From Phalacrocorax aristotelis (lineage: Eukaryota; Chordata; Aves; Suliformes; Phalacrocoracidae), in contig NC_134280.1 of the NCBI RefSeq assembly GCF_949628215.1, positions 51,920,621 through 51,984,620 on the forward strand: DNA of 64,000 bases, in the 5' to 3' direction. The first letter of the stretch is position 1. Each line of letters begins with the position of its first letter. Position numbers and translations under genes: made by a program. Of this stretch, positions 24,001 to 39,000 are shown one piece after another. Under the pieces are notes generated by a model. The model did no database searches. It saw only the letters and a list, made by a program, of their open reading frames with translations, and was not told the origin of the DNA.

Positions 24001-27000
24001 CTTTATAAAGATTCAAAGTGCTCTACTGGTTATAGATGCATCCTAGGATATTGGCATTAGCCATTTAAGTCAAGCTATTTCTTGATGCTGAGATACTGCC
24101 AAAATAAGCAGTAGAAGGCAGATTACCATAGCTAATATGTATTCACAGCTGCCATCAAACACAAAACGCTGTCCATCAAAAGTGGTGATGTGGCCTTCTC
24201 CATACAGATTACACGTTGAGGAACACTTTGATTTCTGAACACATTTCCATTTGCCTTTTGTGCAAGTGCTGGGAGTGAGAAGAGAAACCATACTCAGATT
24301 TCAAAGAAATGCCACCTTAACCTGCTGCTTTTCATACGCAGGCACTTTTATAGATAAGATGTTAATTTAGTTGACTTGTGTACACTGTGACCAAGTTACA
24401 ATTAATATAAGAACCATAACTAAAAGTTATGGACTACCTAGAAAATTAATTAATTAGAAAAAAGAAATCTTGAGTAATATTTGCTTTCTTTTTTCATGAA
24501 AGAAAGAATGTAAAACTCATTTATTTTTTCTCTTAATGAGAACAGATGCCACTGTTCTGTGTAGTTTGGGTGGTAGTGGTGGTTTTTTAATACTAGGTTA
24601 GTAACTGGAAAGGGAATAAAGTACTTTAAGAATGCTGCTAAAGAGATGGAAACAATCTTTTTTGGGGTTGGTTTTATCTACAGACAAGAAGGAAGACTGT
24701 GCCCTTATCTTTATTTAGGTGGAGCTGTTAATCCTTGACCTTATGTAGATTACAGTTACAGGCCCTACTGGATGCCCTTAGTGCTGGATATGCATGTGGC
24801 AGAAATTATCCCTGAAGCCAGTACCGTGACTCTTTTATCTATACATGTATATTGTAAAATGTTAAGCTCCTTATTATCACCTCTGTGCTTTGTCACTGTA
24901 TTCCTTCCATTCAGCTGTTGCCATTTCCTACTCTCCTGTCAACTAAACAATTTTGTTACATAGTTGTATGGTTTAGTGAACAATGATTCTGCAAATGCAA
25001 AACTGTAATTCTTACCAGATCTCGCATTCTGTTTGGATCTGTTCACCTTTTCCATAAGCAAGACCACCATATTCACATGGACATTCCTCAGCTGCAACAC
25101 ATTTGCCATCAAGATTTTCATATAGCCCATCAGCACAGACACAGCCAGATTCACATTTAGTGGGTATCTGGTAAAGACCAACAGATGGCAAAATGAAAAG
25201 AAACGTGAAATGCATTTTATCTAGTATGTGAATGGTGTCAAGAGTGAACCTGTGCTAAGTTCTAGTTTTGACTTGATTTCAGTTTTGTAATTTTCCTTCT
25301 AGTAATATACTAGTCAACTGAAGTAGTTTCACTGGAGTTGTAAGATATACCTGTTGTGTGGGATATTAAACATACTTAAAGACTCTGAAAGATTTATCTT
25401 TCATTGCTACCAATCTTTCAGACAGAGTACAGCAGAAGTTTCTTTATATTAAGGAAGCTTATTACCATTGTTCCAATTAGTCTGTTTCCTTAATATAAAG
25501 GCATAAGAAAACCCTATCAGGATAGGCCAGAGGTTCACCTAGCTTAGGTGTCCTGTATCCTGTAACCCTCAGCAGCATACAGTGGGGAAAGAATGGAACA
25601 GGAAGCATCAATCACCTGTTCTATCAGTTTCCAGTGACATGCAGCTCAGGAGTACCCGAGCCAGAGGTGATAGCCATGTAGTTAAGAATCCTTAATGGAT
25701 TTTTTCTATTAATTTGATAGAATTTAATTCATTAATTCATGCAATTTAATTCCTTTAATCACTTCTTGAATATATGTAAGTTTTTAGTGTCCACAGTCTG
25801 CTGAAGGAAGTCTGACGTTTAACTGTATGACATTAGAAGAAATACCTGCTTTCTTTTCACTAGAAGGAATGTAGTCAAGTTCTAAGTAACAACTAGAACA
25901 TTCTTCCTCTCTCAAGAGGATAAATATCCCAGAGCTGTGAAACTCACACATTCAATTCCAGTAGCCAGCATCTGACAGGTAGGGGCACATGCAGCTCCAT
26001 ACTTGTTTTCTAAACTGTCAGAACATGATACATATTTCTTAGGAGCTTTGCAGCTTTCTAGGAAAAAGGAAAAAAACCAAGCATTGGAGATATTGTGAGG
26101 TAGCAATTTTGCAATATAGTGGGAAAGAATATGTTACTAAGTAAACCATATCAGACCCATACCTGCAAGATTTTGAGGTTTGCCTGTGCAACTTAGCCTT
26201 CCATTAACGCAGTAGCTGGGCGGGGAGAAAAGACATTTAAATTCAACTCTCTCATAAGTCAGAAATTTTTAAATTTTTTTTTGCAAAATGGCTTCTATGT
26301 TTCTCACCATTGGAAATGTTTCATTTATGTTACTAGTTCCTCCTCATCCTTCAAAATGGAATGTGAGTCAACTTGCCTCTCTTTGCGTTTTGTAGTGTAC
26401 AGTAACATCAGTTTTGAAAGTGGATAGTAAGCCATTCACTATTATGATGGCATATCAGGTCATTCTTAAGGTTTGTATAGAGCTGTCCAGATGTTGTTGA
26501 CGATATCTCCTACTAGGAATAAGCAGTTCTTACCTATTATTTTGTATTTTTTTCCTTAACATTTCCAAGCTTAAGGTAAGTAAAATGGTTTTGGTTCATT
26601 TAAGAATCTTTGTATTTTAGGAAATGGCAAAAAAAGGTGTCTCTAAAAACTAAATTTTTGCTATTAAAAATAAAGGAGACTGTACTGGTTTTGGCTGGAA
26701 TGGAGTTAGTTTTCTTCATAGCAGCTCAATGGTGCTGTGTTTTGGATTTGTGACCAAAACAGTGGTGATAACACAACATTGTTTTTGCTATTGCTGAACA
26801 GTGTCAAGGCCATCTCTGCTTCTCAGGCTGCACCACCAGTGAGTAAGCTGGGGGTGCACAAGAAGCTGGGAGGGGACACAGCCAGGACACCTGACCTGAA
26901 ATGACCAGAAGATATTCTATACTATAAAACATCAGGCTCAGCTATAAAAGCTCAGGAGAAGAAGGAGGAAGGAGGGATGTTTGGAGTTATGGCACTTGTA

Positions 27001-30000
27001 TTCCCAAGGAACTGTTATGCATGACAAATTCATACTTTCCTGGAAATGTCTAAACATTCACCTGCTGACAGGAAGTAGTGAATTAATGTCTTACTTAGCT
27101 TTGATTGCACATGCTGCTTTGCTTATCAAATAAGCTTATTTTTGCTTATTAATAATAAAATTATTAAACTGTATTTATCTCAACCCACAAATTTTCTTGC
27201 TTTTGCCCTTCTGATTCTCTTCCACATCCAGCTGAAGCGGAGTGAGCAAGCAGCTGTGTGGTGCTTAGCTGCTTACTGCCATTAACCTTCAGCTGAGACA
27301 CATGAAGAGCCCTGTCTCCATTTTCAGTTTGTTCATCTTTAAACTTGACACACTTACCAGGTAATCCCACCAGTTATTGTTGACTGGTCAGGCAAGATGT
27401 ACTTTCTATCTTCTATATAGCAGGGACAATGAGATTTATAAACACACTCATTCTTGTGGTTCAAGTACATTCCTTCAGGACAGTGGCAGCCTTCAATAGG
27501 GATGTCAGTTGGATGACATTCCAGGGCTCGGTTGGAGAGTGACAAGCATGTCCTGTCACATGCTTGAGTGTTGTAGCTGAATGTTTGGTTGCCAGTACAA
27601 GCAATGGCTGTAAAACAAGACAAGAGTATATGTTAATTTACTTATCCTCTTCCTTATGAAATATAACTGTGCTCATAATGCACTGCATATATTGTGTCAA
27701 AGGCTTAAATGCTAAATGCTTCCTATTGCTTCTCTTCCTGTGGATGTGGAGCTTTAGCAAAAAATATTGCAGACCAAGGCTTAACACCAACCATGTAGCT
27801 GTTTGGAAGTTTTATGAATGTTAAATATCTATTGCTTCTTTGTGTATCTTGGAATAAAACAATGCAAAGAGAAGCTTTGCAGAAATACCAATGTATTTTT
27901 GAGTAACTGTGAAACCTGTGCTTTTGCCTAAGTTGCAGAATAGCCAAATTGTGTCTGCAACCAGAGTTCTTTCTCATTTTACAATACAGTATAGCTTTAT
28001 TTATGTCTATTCCATCACTTAAAGATCAAGTCCTAGAAGCATCCACATGCTCACCTTAAAGCATAACAGTAATCTTTTTCATGTAGTCTTAAAATAACAA
28101 TCCTTTTCTGAAACAGACTAGAAGGTTATTCAACAGTTGGGTATCTATTATCCCATTTCGGCTTTCCTCTTCTTTCTGTTCACTGGATTCCTCATTACTC
28201 TTAAGATGATTTGGACACTGTTTACAATACTGCTTTACCATTTAAGATTTTCTTTGTGTTATGACACGTCTGTGAAGTCAGCAGCTCCTGGGAATATGTC
28301 TTTTATACCTGCTGGTTGGCCTGCTTGAGCAATAAGTAGTCATTTTCTAACGACTGACAAGCATTTTTAAAATACGGTTTTGCTTTTATTCAGTTTTGTC
28401 ATAGGTGAATAAAACATGGGAATATTATTAATGGAAACAGATAGACTTGCATGCATGCATTCATCTGACAGCAGACTATTAAGAGTTTGTTCAGTTACTT
28501 ACTACAATTGTCCATACTGTTTCTCCAGTCCTCAAGGATTAAACCCATTGAAGCGCATATTCGTGCATATGATCCCAGAGCAGAACAAATATAAGGAAAG
28601 GTCTCTTCATAATTACAGGCTTGGTAGACACATCTCTGAAACCCAATACATGAAGAGTATGCTGTTACTGGGGAGAAGACATCTGGAAGTGCTAAACCCT
28701 GGAGGTGTTTAAAAGATGTGTAGCCATGGTGCTTAGGGACATGGTTTAGTGGTGGACTTGGCAGTGTTAGATTTACAGTTAGACTCAATGATCTTAAGGG
28801 TCTTCTTCAACCTAAGTGATTCTTCAATTCTAGGTTTCTATGCTGAATTGCAGAGGTAAGTAATGGAAAATCCATATTATTGCATAACTAAAACATGAAA
28901 AAGATCAGATTAATTGCCTGATTGGCATGAATAAAATATACTCAGCACCTAAAAAATGCATTTGTTTATTTGCTGCTTTTCATTTTTAATTTTCAAAATG
29001 TTTTGTCGTGATTGGCAAATATAATGAGCTCAATTATGCACATGGAAAAATCAATACTTTGTGAAGTTAAAGTTGTTGACAGGGAGAACTGTAGCATGAG
29101 TGAAAATACCTTCTGATTCATAGGGATGGGACTGGGGCCTATGAACAAACAGACTTTTAGTGCCTTATTTTCCTTAGCTTCTATGCATTGCTGATCCATA
29201 TGAGTGGGATATTGTATATGAGTACATTTTGGTCCATATTTAGACTCCCTCTGTATGTTGTGTATCATAATTTCCTACCTTGTAGAAATGAATAGGGTTC
29301 ACCACAGCATGGCATTTCTCAAACACTGTACCCTTCTTGGTAAGAATGGAGCAATGAGTCTCAGCAGATATTTCTGATAAAAGTAAATCATGGACATTAA
29401 ACAGAGAGATTTAGGAAAAAGAAATGAAAAAATGAAAAAGAAAAAACAGCCTGGACACATGACTCTAGCTGAGCTTTTGGTGATGATGGATTGAACAAAA
29501 GGACAACTTTTGCAGACTGTACTTTTGTTCAAACAACAGAGTAGCTTTTCTTTTTCTTTTTTTTTAAAGACCAACAGCAACAGAGACTTGAGAAGGGAAA
29601 GCCTGGATCCTGGATTTCAATCACAGCACTGCTGAGCAAGTCTAATAAGACATTCGTGGACATGGAAATATCACCCAAAACTTCTCATTGATCATCTCAA
29701 TCCCAGATTTCTAGAATGGGATCTGAAAAGCTTTCACTAGATATGTATTCTAGAAATCAGAAATGTCTTGGTGACAGAATTTGTGATGTTCAATTACCTC
29801 AGTCTCTGCTTCTCTCAAACTCTCTCAGTCCCCTGGTAGGCTTACGGAAGTGTCAGACAAAGCCAGCTGGGGAGATCAGCTACAACAGGATCATCTACTT
29901 ACTGTTCAGTTGACTCAAAGCGCAAGGGTCGGTATCTCTCTCTAAGGCAGGATGGCAATTTCCTGCCCTCCAGGAATCTACAAACAGGGAGGCTGTCCCT

Positions 30001-33000
30001 TCAGTGATATCCATGCTAGTCATGAAGTCATCTGTAGTGTCTCCATTGTAATTGCCACACAAACCTAATAACATCAGAAATGCAAGTGGTGGCTGAAAAT
30101 TAAAGAATGTGTACACATTGTGGTTCACGATGGAGAAAATTGATTCAAAAGTTCTACATGGAGTGTCAATTAATACTGTAGGCCAAGTAGCCAGAGAATC
30201 TCAATTATGTACGCATTCAATCACTGAGCCTCTGCATTCTCAAGTTAAGATTGTCCACTTCTATTCAATGACAAATTCATACATAAGTTTTTGTCTTGTT
30301 TTTAGAAAAAAACTTTTCCAGCAGTTTTAAATCATGTAAAAGAGAAAGGCCATGAAATACTTCTGCAGTTACACATGTTTTCTTATATATATATAATCTG
30401 TAATGACAAAGAATATAGATTTATACTTTTTTAAAAGCTAAAGCCTCTCTGTAATTCCCCATAGATAATTAGAATGCAGGATATGCCTTTGTGGCTAATG
30501 TTGCTGTGCAATAAACACAAATGTCTCCATCTGGTGCTTATCTGCTGAGAAGCTTTTAGATTCTTAGGCTCATTGTGTTTACAGTGATCATGTGCTGGGT
30601 TCAAAGAACCGTATGCTTCAAGATGTAGGGACCACAGAGAACGCAGTAAAGCACATACTGAAAAAGACACACACACATAAAACATGTGAAGATCAGTACT
30701 GTATTACACATGAAAAATGTCACCCATCTAATTTCTTTGATTCATTTTAAAGTTAGTAGTGAAAACAAAATTCTTAGCACATCGGTTTTTCAGTGCAGGT
30801 ATTTTTGTTGTTTTTCCTTTGAATCCAGAGAAGAAAGTTTATTCCTTAAAGGATGAATACTAAGCTTTTGAAATTACACTCCCTAAATTTTCTCCTTCAT
30901 ATGGGGACTAGATTTCTTACCTAGGGTTCTGCCTCTGAATTGTGATCCAACTTTCACATAGGCCTGGAACACAGGTGATGTTTGAACTAGAAGCTCCAGC
31001 CCGAAGGTTGTATACATTTGAACGTACATCGAGGACTGTCTGAAAACAGTAACGTTTCCTAAAAGAACAAGGGTATTTAGAAATAGAGATTTCAATGCAT
31101 ATGGTATTGCAAAGTAATTATTTTAATGCATATGTAAGTGTTCTAGCATTCTGTCTACAAGCTTTCTCCTTCCACACACAACCCTCCACAGGGAGACAGA
31201 TGCAATGAGAAAGATTTTAATCTTCCTCTAAAACCTCTGCTATTGGCAGTTGCGAGAGAAAACACAGTGGGTTGTGTAAAACAGACATTTAATGTAATTT
31301 GGCTTTATATATATTCCCTTGTCTTTACCTGATTTGTAAGGTAGCTGCTTAAGTTCATCATCATCAGTAAGGAGTTCATTCTGAGAAATCACAATTTTAT
31401 CCTGTAAGAAAAGGACATGAATCAGAAGTAATTGTCTGTACTGATGATATTCCTACGTTCTTTACCTTAAGCAACTGTATTGTTAATGACCTATACAACA
31501 GAAAAAGATTGATTCAAGCTTTTTCTCACATTTTTCCATTATGCTTTCAGTTTTCACTTTGAAAACACTCTAACTTCCTGAGTTAATGTGGCAACGGAGA
31601 TCTTTAGTCTAGATGCATGAACTGGAACATATCTTTAGTATCTGTCCCCCATAATTTTTCAGTTCAGGCTATTAGCAATGACTTTAAGTATTTATTTTGC
31701 TAATCTGGTTGCTGAAATGCTGGATAGAACCTGTGGAGGGCAATACTTACCTTTGTAGATAGGTAAATAAGAGCACTAAGTGACGTCTCAGAATGGGAAT
31801 AACCAGACTTTTCATATACAGCCATTAGGGTTCCATTGTGTGGCAGGCTGGAACTCTGGAGGAAAATAGTGCAAAGGCAAATCTGTGTCAGAATAACACT
31901 GATTTGTAGAATAAATGTATATCATAGGAAGACCTCAGTTTGTGTTCCAATATGAACCCGAAGACAGACTAAAATGCATCCATTTGATATTGTGTGTTTC
32001 TAGACTGAAGGAAATTACCTTCATAAGAACGTATGTGCAAACCCCATGGAACCTGTATGATCTAGAGTCAAATGTGGTAACAAAGGAGCCTCCTTCCAGC
32101 GAACACCTTCCAGGGCAGGGCAAGTCTTTGCAGTTCCACTGACCCATCATACATTTACTGAGGAAAACAAGAAATCCTGTGTAAGGTTATTCTCATATAA
32201 CCTTATGGCACTTTATACCAGCAGAGGATTTGATCCTCCTGCCTGGAGGTTTTGCTGTAGCAAAACCAACAGGCAAGATTGGTTAGTGAACACAGTGTAA
32301 CATACATGTCCATTCTGATCTTTCATTTCCACTGTTTTGAAATTTCTTTTCTTTATGCTCTAAGAACTTAGCCACTCCCTAGAAACGGAAGATGTAATTT
32401 GTATCACTTTTCCCCTTATACTTTCTATGCTTTGATTTTCTTTGTCTACATATATCAGTTGAAGTTCTTCATCTTAATTCAAAGTTGCTTAACTCTTGTA
32501 TGGATTGTCCATAAACTTTTCTGAATAGATAAATCATGAAAAATGCATTCATTGTTGCGGTTCTGAAGATTAAGTCCATTATTTATAATTTATTTTATTT
32601 ATTAGAATTATGATAGCAAGAGAAGTTACACCAAAAAAATTCCACTCTTCTTTTGAAAAACTTTCCAAATTTAAAAAATATTTCTTAAGTAATTATTTTC
32701 TGTTGCAAAACAGAAATGTAGTTTTCAGCGCTGATTTGGTGATCAGAAACACTGGGATTGCCAGAAAGAAATTGTAAATTCTTTACATAGTTTTGTCCTA
32801 ATTTTACCTCCACTTTCACAAAGGAGAAAAAAATGCTACTGTTTTGTATGCTTCTGAAGGAGCATTTATATTTTTACATTAATCAGGGAATGAGACATGT
32901 GCATCTTCAATTACAAATTATGGTTTGTGACACTCCATGAAGGTGGCCTCAGAGATGGTACAACACATTTGCAGCTGCCCTCCAAAACGTTAGGCTAAAT

Positions 33001-36000
33001 TTTTCAACCACTTGGTGATGCTACTCTCCATCCTCTCATGAAATTACTTGTTGCTACTCACCAGGTCCTACATGCTGCTTTCATTGTCTCACCAGGAGCA
33101 TAGATTTTCCCATTCAGTGTACATGGACACTGCTTAATGTGAACACATGTTCGATTCTTTGAGATGTCATCAAGAACAGTTCCTGCCAAAGAAGATAAAC
33201 AAAATTAATAATTTTCCATATCCTTACTTAGTGCTAAAGCTATTATAGCTTGAATGCCTTCCAAAATTAGCTTAAGAATGCTATTCTTGCACAGTCAGTG
33301 CCCTTACTTAGAGATCATACTTAAGGACCATGACTATTCAAGACTCCAGTTATATTATGCTAAGAAATAGCAGTTGAACAGCACAATGCCCTGAAATGCA
33401 CTGCTAGTTCATTATTAAGAAGTCTATACCACTTGACTGGATATATGCCAAAAACATCTGTATGGGCCATTTAGGACATGATGAATACAGAAATGATACC
33501 TTCTGGACAAAAGCAACCATAGGTACAGTGACTGGAACAGCTGTACTCTGGGTTGGAACAGGTTTTAATACATGGAGAACCACATTCCTCATAGATTTGG
33601 TTAGCAGAACATTTTCCCACAGCTGCAACAAACAGTGAAAGTGTTAAGATTTTTAGAGTGTAAACATAGAAGAATCATCTACCACCTAGGATGGAGAAGA
33701 CTTTGTGGTTTCTGGCAATAACGTTCTCTTATCCTGCCTCAGTACTCAGTCATCTGAGTATTCATCATCACCATCATATTCACCCTAGCTTCTATTAATA
33801 TTTTATACCGTATTTATTAGAAACTCCTTTCAGAAGCTTGAAGAATGGCAAACAGGCTATATTGCAGCCTGATAAACTACTACAAATCAAATTTTCTGTA
33901 GTATTTAAAGGTTTTAAAGAATATAACTTTTGATCTTCTGTATAGTTCCTGCTTCTCAGACATTATCTGCTTTTCAGAATAGAGCTACCTAGCAATTCTA
34001 ATATATGGAAGTCAGCATATGTTTTATTTATGTGATAAATTCAAGCAGAGATTTTTCCTTATCTGAAAGGGTAAAAATAAGTGAGGTAGGGAAATAGAAG
34101 TAGTTAGAGATGAGGATGACAAAGAAAAAACAAAGACTAAAAAGTTTATTGTCTTTGTCTATTAGGCATTTATTTGCAAATTCTTAGATTCTCAGCTTTG
34201 TTTTTTTGGGGAAACAAGAGTTCCCGTTCCCTTTATTTTTTTTCAAGCTTTGCGTTTTATCACTTTACTACCAGTCCTAGTAAAGGTCTACTGGCAGCAT
34301 GAAACAGCTCTGACTTGGGGAAAACTAGGCTATTTTTTTATTGTGATTAGTAACAATTATTGTACATTTCTGTGAATGCACACAGTGCCTTACTAATATT
34401 TATCTGAATTTATAAAATGCATAAGGAGTTTACAATTTTGAAGGATTAAAATCATTTGCAGACCAACCAAATAATAAAATGGGTTACCCATTTATGTAAG
34501 ATGGACAACCTTGGAGAAGGAGGGGAAAAATTATTTTAGGAAGAAGTGTAATTTTGAAGTGTTGGGGATAATAATGGAGCCTAGCAAGGAATGTTTTCGG
34601 TAAGTATGAGGGAAGAATGAAAGAAAACTCAATATTAAGTACAAAAACTAAAGAGTGGTACCAGTATGCGAAGATCAAGAGGAGAAAAGAAGAATATGGC
34701 ACCAGAGATGCAGGGAGGGCAAAATGAGGCAAGGCCTCATAAGTAACAATGGTGAGACAATAAACTATGGCAAATTAAACAATGACTTCAGGAATATAAT
34801 TCAGCTGGGATTTCACTATTTTTATGCTAAAATCTAAATGGTAGCCAGTCTTAAATATTTTTTAAACAGAATAAGAATCAAGGGATAAGGAGAAACATAT
34901 TCCTGTCAAAGCAATTTATTTTTCAAATTTGTGACCCATGACCATATATTCATATAAAGGATAAATGAAAATATGATTACATTATATGCTTCTGAAGGAC
35001 ACTATCTGGTTAAGCAAGGTCATTTCGAAAGATACTCTTTTTTGGCATGAGCTACATCTCTGGTAATTTAATGTATGAGTCAGTTTAAATTTAACATCAA
35101 TTTAAGTTACTTTTGACTTTTTTATGATCAGTATCAGTATGATACTGATCAGTATGATCAGTATCAGGCTTTTTTACGATCAGTATCCTATAAAACAATG
35201 AACCCTGCTACATAACACTGACTGTAGATTGAAGTTTCAGATGGATTCAGAAACACTGCAAAACATGAATCAGCACTTTAATAACAAACAGACACTTGAA
35301 AAAGAGTGAGTCTAATCATGTACAGCTTGGAGAGTAATGGAAGATTTGCTTCCTGTTTACTTCCAATTAGTATCTGTAATTAAGAAGGTTGAGCATCTGA
35401 AAATGGATTACTGAAAATCTCCTGTGAATAAAAGGGGCTATGGCAACTGTTAACAAAAAGGTTCAAAGACTTCAGAGGCCATTTAAAAGTTGTCTTTTCA
35501 TTAGCTAATTTGCTAAGTACAATAATGAAAACAGCGTACTAAGAAAGAACAGCCTCCTGTTGGAAGTCTAAGAAATTCAACAGTTTTCACCTGGTGGATG
35601 TCTCTTTCTTTTATCATCACTGATCTAGACATAGGAGCTATGTTTTGTGCTTCCTCCTTCTCTTTTGAGGTTTCCGTGCTTTCCTTCTTAATGCTTTACC
35701 AAAGACCACTCTTGTTCTCTTAAGAAAATAGTTTGTTTAATCCAAGGTGGTACAGACTTTTCTATCAGTTGATTTAAATTCCAGTTAATTATCATTCTCC
35801 CTCTATGTAAAATACAGGAAAGTGAAGTACAGTCTTCTATGAACAAAACATTTGAACTTACAGCAGAAGTTCTCAGTTCTCCAGTTGAACACCATTTGGT
35901 GGGACATAGCACATTGCCTTGAATACTCTGACAGTGTAGAGCAAGTGCAATTTTTTTGTCCTGGCTGACTGCAGTCCTGCATATCGAGCTGGCAACGAAT

Positions 36001-39000
36001 GACAAATCCATCCTTTGGCACACTGCAGGTTGGTGACACCAAGTTAAGTAGCTGAGAGCAGATCATGGCCTAAATAAAAAAAAAAAGAAAAAAAATTTTC
36101 CTAGTAGTGTTTCCCCATTGTGAAAACCACAATAGAATATCACTGCTAGTTACGATTTTCTTGTTGGTTGTTTTGCCTTTTCCCCTCTACAGTTTGACTT
36201 AAAATGCATGAGAAATTAACAAATAAAAAGGAATATAAATCCACTGTATAATAGAAGGATCTTGTTATGTTGAATTGGTTCCACTTCTCATTACGTTGGA
36301 AATTAAGTCATTCTTTCAGTACCATCAATCCCCCTAAAAATGGCTGAGAACATTATACAGGCAGGGAGTACTTTGCCTCATGGAGATTCAGGTCAGGACA
36401 AAGATCTCTGATGTGAAGATAGCAACATTTATTCCTCTTTGAGCAGATATTTGATGTGTATGTATTGCCTACCATGTTGCCTTTTGCAGTATAAGGTCTC
36501 AAAGAGAAACTGTAAAAAGGCTAAACATCCCAGCCAACAGAAGTTCTCCACCAGATCAAAGTAATTTTTTCAGTGTGAATACAAGTAATATTTACAACCC
36601 ACTTCTTCACAGAAGTATCTTCCTCACAGGACCTACAGAAACTCCTTTATACCTGCTCTTCTTGTTAAAGAGATACTACTAAACTAATATTTCTCTGTGT
36701 TTCTGTTCTGGGAAAATGAGAATCTCAGAAGGATTCTAGCAGGCTCTTCCTCTGTATTATGAAAGCTAAACTTTTTTAGCAAGAGGAATGGTTTCTATGT
36801 TTAAATGAAGATATTCTTGGGTTGCTAGAAAAATAAGATGAAACTATTACAGAAAAAAGAAGAAAAATTTATTTCAAGAGAGAACTTTTTAAGCATTCTG
36901 TAATTACTAGTAACCTATATACTGTACACAAGTACATGAGAATTGCAAAGTAAGATCATATTCTTGTGAGGAAGTACAAATGGAACCAAAGAGCATGATC
37001 ATTCCATGTAGAGTGAAATGTTTTTTAAAGGATAGCAATGACTACTTGCCATTAGGCATATGGTGACTTTATGACCTCCTAGGTAGCAAAAAGAACAGGT
37101 TTCTGAGAGAAATTGTTTCCATCTCCTCAGCCTGGAAGATCTACCCAGGAGAGACTCAAAACCTAGTAGGACATTGGCCTGGACAACCTACTCTAGCTGA
37201 CCCTGCTTCAGCAGAGGGGTAGGACTAGATGATCTAAAGAGATCCCTTCCAAGCTAAACCGTTCTGTGATTCTGTAAAATCTGTGTGGGAATGCAAAATT
37301 TGAGTTTGCCTGGTTAAACAACTTAACAGGATCATCTTAGGTAGGATTTGATTCCTGTATCTGCAAAATCTAAGCAATAGAAGCCCTTTTGTTCTTTGCT
37401 GTTACCAAGCTTCCTCTTTCAACTGTATTTACATGGATGCATCATGTTTCAGGTACACTCTTTTTCTTTTTGTCTAGGACTGCAAGTGACAGCAGTTGGT
37501 AGTGGTTAGCGCTGTTATGAACGCTGTTATCTGGCAATATGTTTAAAGCATCATTGAATTTCTTCAAGTCTGCACAGTTTATGTCAGGTCTTTAGTTTTC
37601 AATAAAAAGTTCTTTAAAGCTTCACTGGTTTCCATGAATTTCCTGTAATGACCTGCATGAAATTTCAGAAAGCTGTAAGCTAAATGCTGTTAAGTTTATA
37701 TGAGTGATATAAATCCAGCCTCAAAAATGCCCATGGGCCTTTTTCAAATTGTATCTTAATGCAAAGAACTAATTTTCCTTCTCATATCATGCTATGCAAA
37801 TTTTGACTTTATCCACTTTCATGGAAGTCCATTTTATGAAACCACTGCCTCTCTGTTGTTGATTTTTATCCATCTTTCTGCTTCTGTTAAGAATCAAGCT
37901 GCAGAAAAGCCAAAAAGATCTTTCTTACGTATTTTTGGTGAGGAATGGTGGAAACTGCTATCTCCTCAGACAGGCAGATCTCTGATGGATCATCCATTTT
38001 TTGTAATGCTGCAAATTTATATGTATCCAGCAATTTACCTGTAAATTGAAGGGTTATAATTTGTCAGGAAAAAGCCCACGTGGATTTGTTTAATTGTTGC
38101 TGTGATGTAGCAAAACTCAGATCCTTCTCTTTGACTGTGAAAGGTCCTACTAATTAATCTTCCTGATGATAACAACTACCTCTTTTGCCCTTTACCTGGA
38201 GTTTATTCAGTAAAGTATACTTTTATCACCTTGATCATTTCTCTGAGCTATTTTGTAAGCTATCACATCTACTAACTTACATGATACCGGCTGCTACTGT
38301 TTTTCTGCTGGCTGTGTTGTCTTTTGCCAGCTGCTGTTTCATGCCTCGTCTCCCCATCCCCCATTCTTATATTCTTCCCTGTGTGTGGGGTTAAACTCAT
38401 CACAACTAAAAAATATTGTATACTTTTTAGAACTCTTTTCCATGATGTGTATAGAAAACTTCATCTGCTGTGTTGATCGGAGGTTAGTTTACTGTGCAAT
38501 GTAGTGTATCCACACTAGCACTGTAGTTCAGATTAGCAGTGTGCTTTTAAAGCAAATCTTCCAAACAACCCCACTCCATACAATTAGATTTCCATTGTGG
38601 AGTGGTCTTGGCATACAGAGTGTCTTTAAGATGAAACCAAGCCAGAAGATGTGCTCCAGGAACGTGTCTAATGAGCTCCCACTGCTAATGGATGTTAGTT
38701 CAACAGACCAGATTAGAGTGACTCTGAAATGAACCCCCCAAGCCACATATAGTGCAGATGTCAAATCCTCAGCACCAATTATTTTGTTCTAAAGATCCAT
38801 CCTTACTGGGACACACTACGTGTTAATGTTCTTGTCCACTATGTTCTTTTTATTATAGCCTCATTCTTGCTTCTGCCTAACGTAATAATTTCCCTTGCTG
38901 TGCCTTGCTATGAACCAAGGACTGTTCTGTAAGTTAGGTGAGAGAGTGTGATCCTTACCACCTGTTTCTAAAATATAAGACAGTCCTTATCACTTGCCTG

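Noticed and set aside
37540..37645. Minus-strand reading [12 protein letters not shown] as the VWD1-C8 linker exon
   Set aside because: It hits a stop in the required phase. The real exon with [14 protein letters not shown] was found at 37929-38038.
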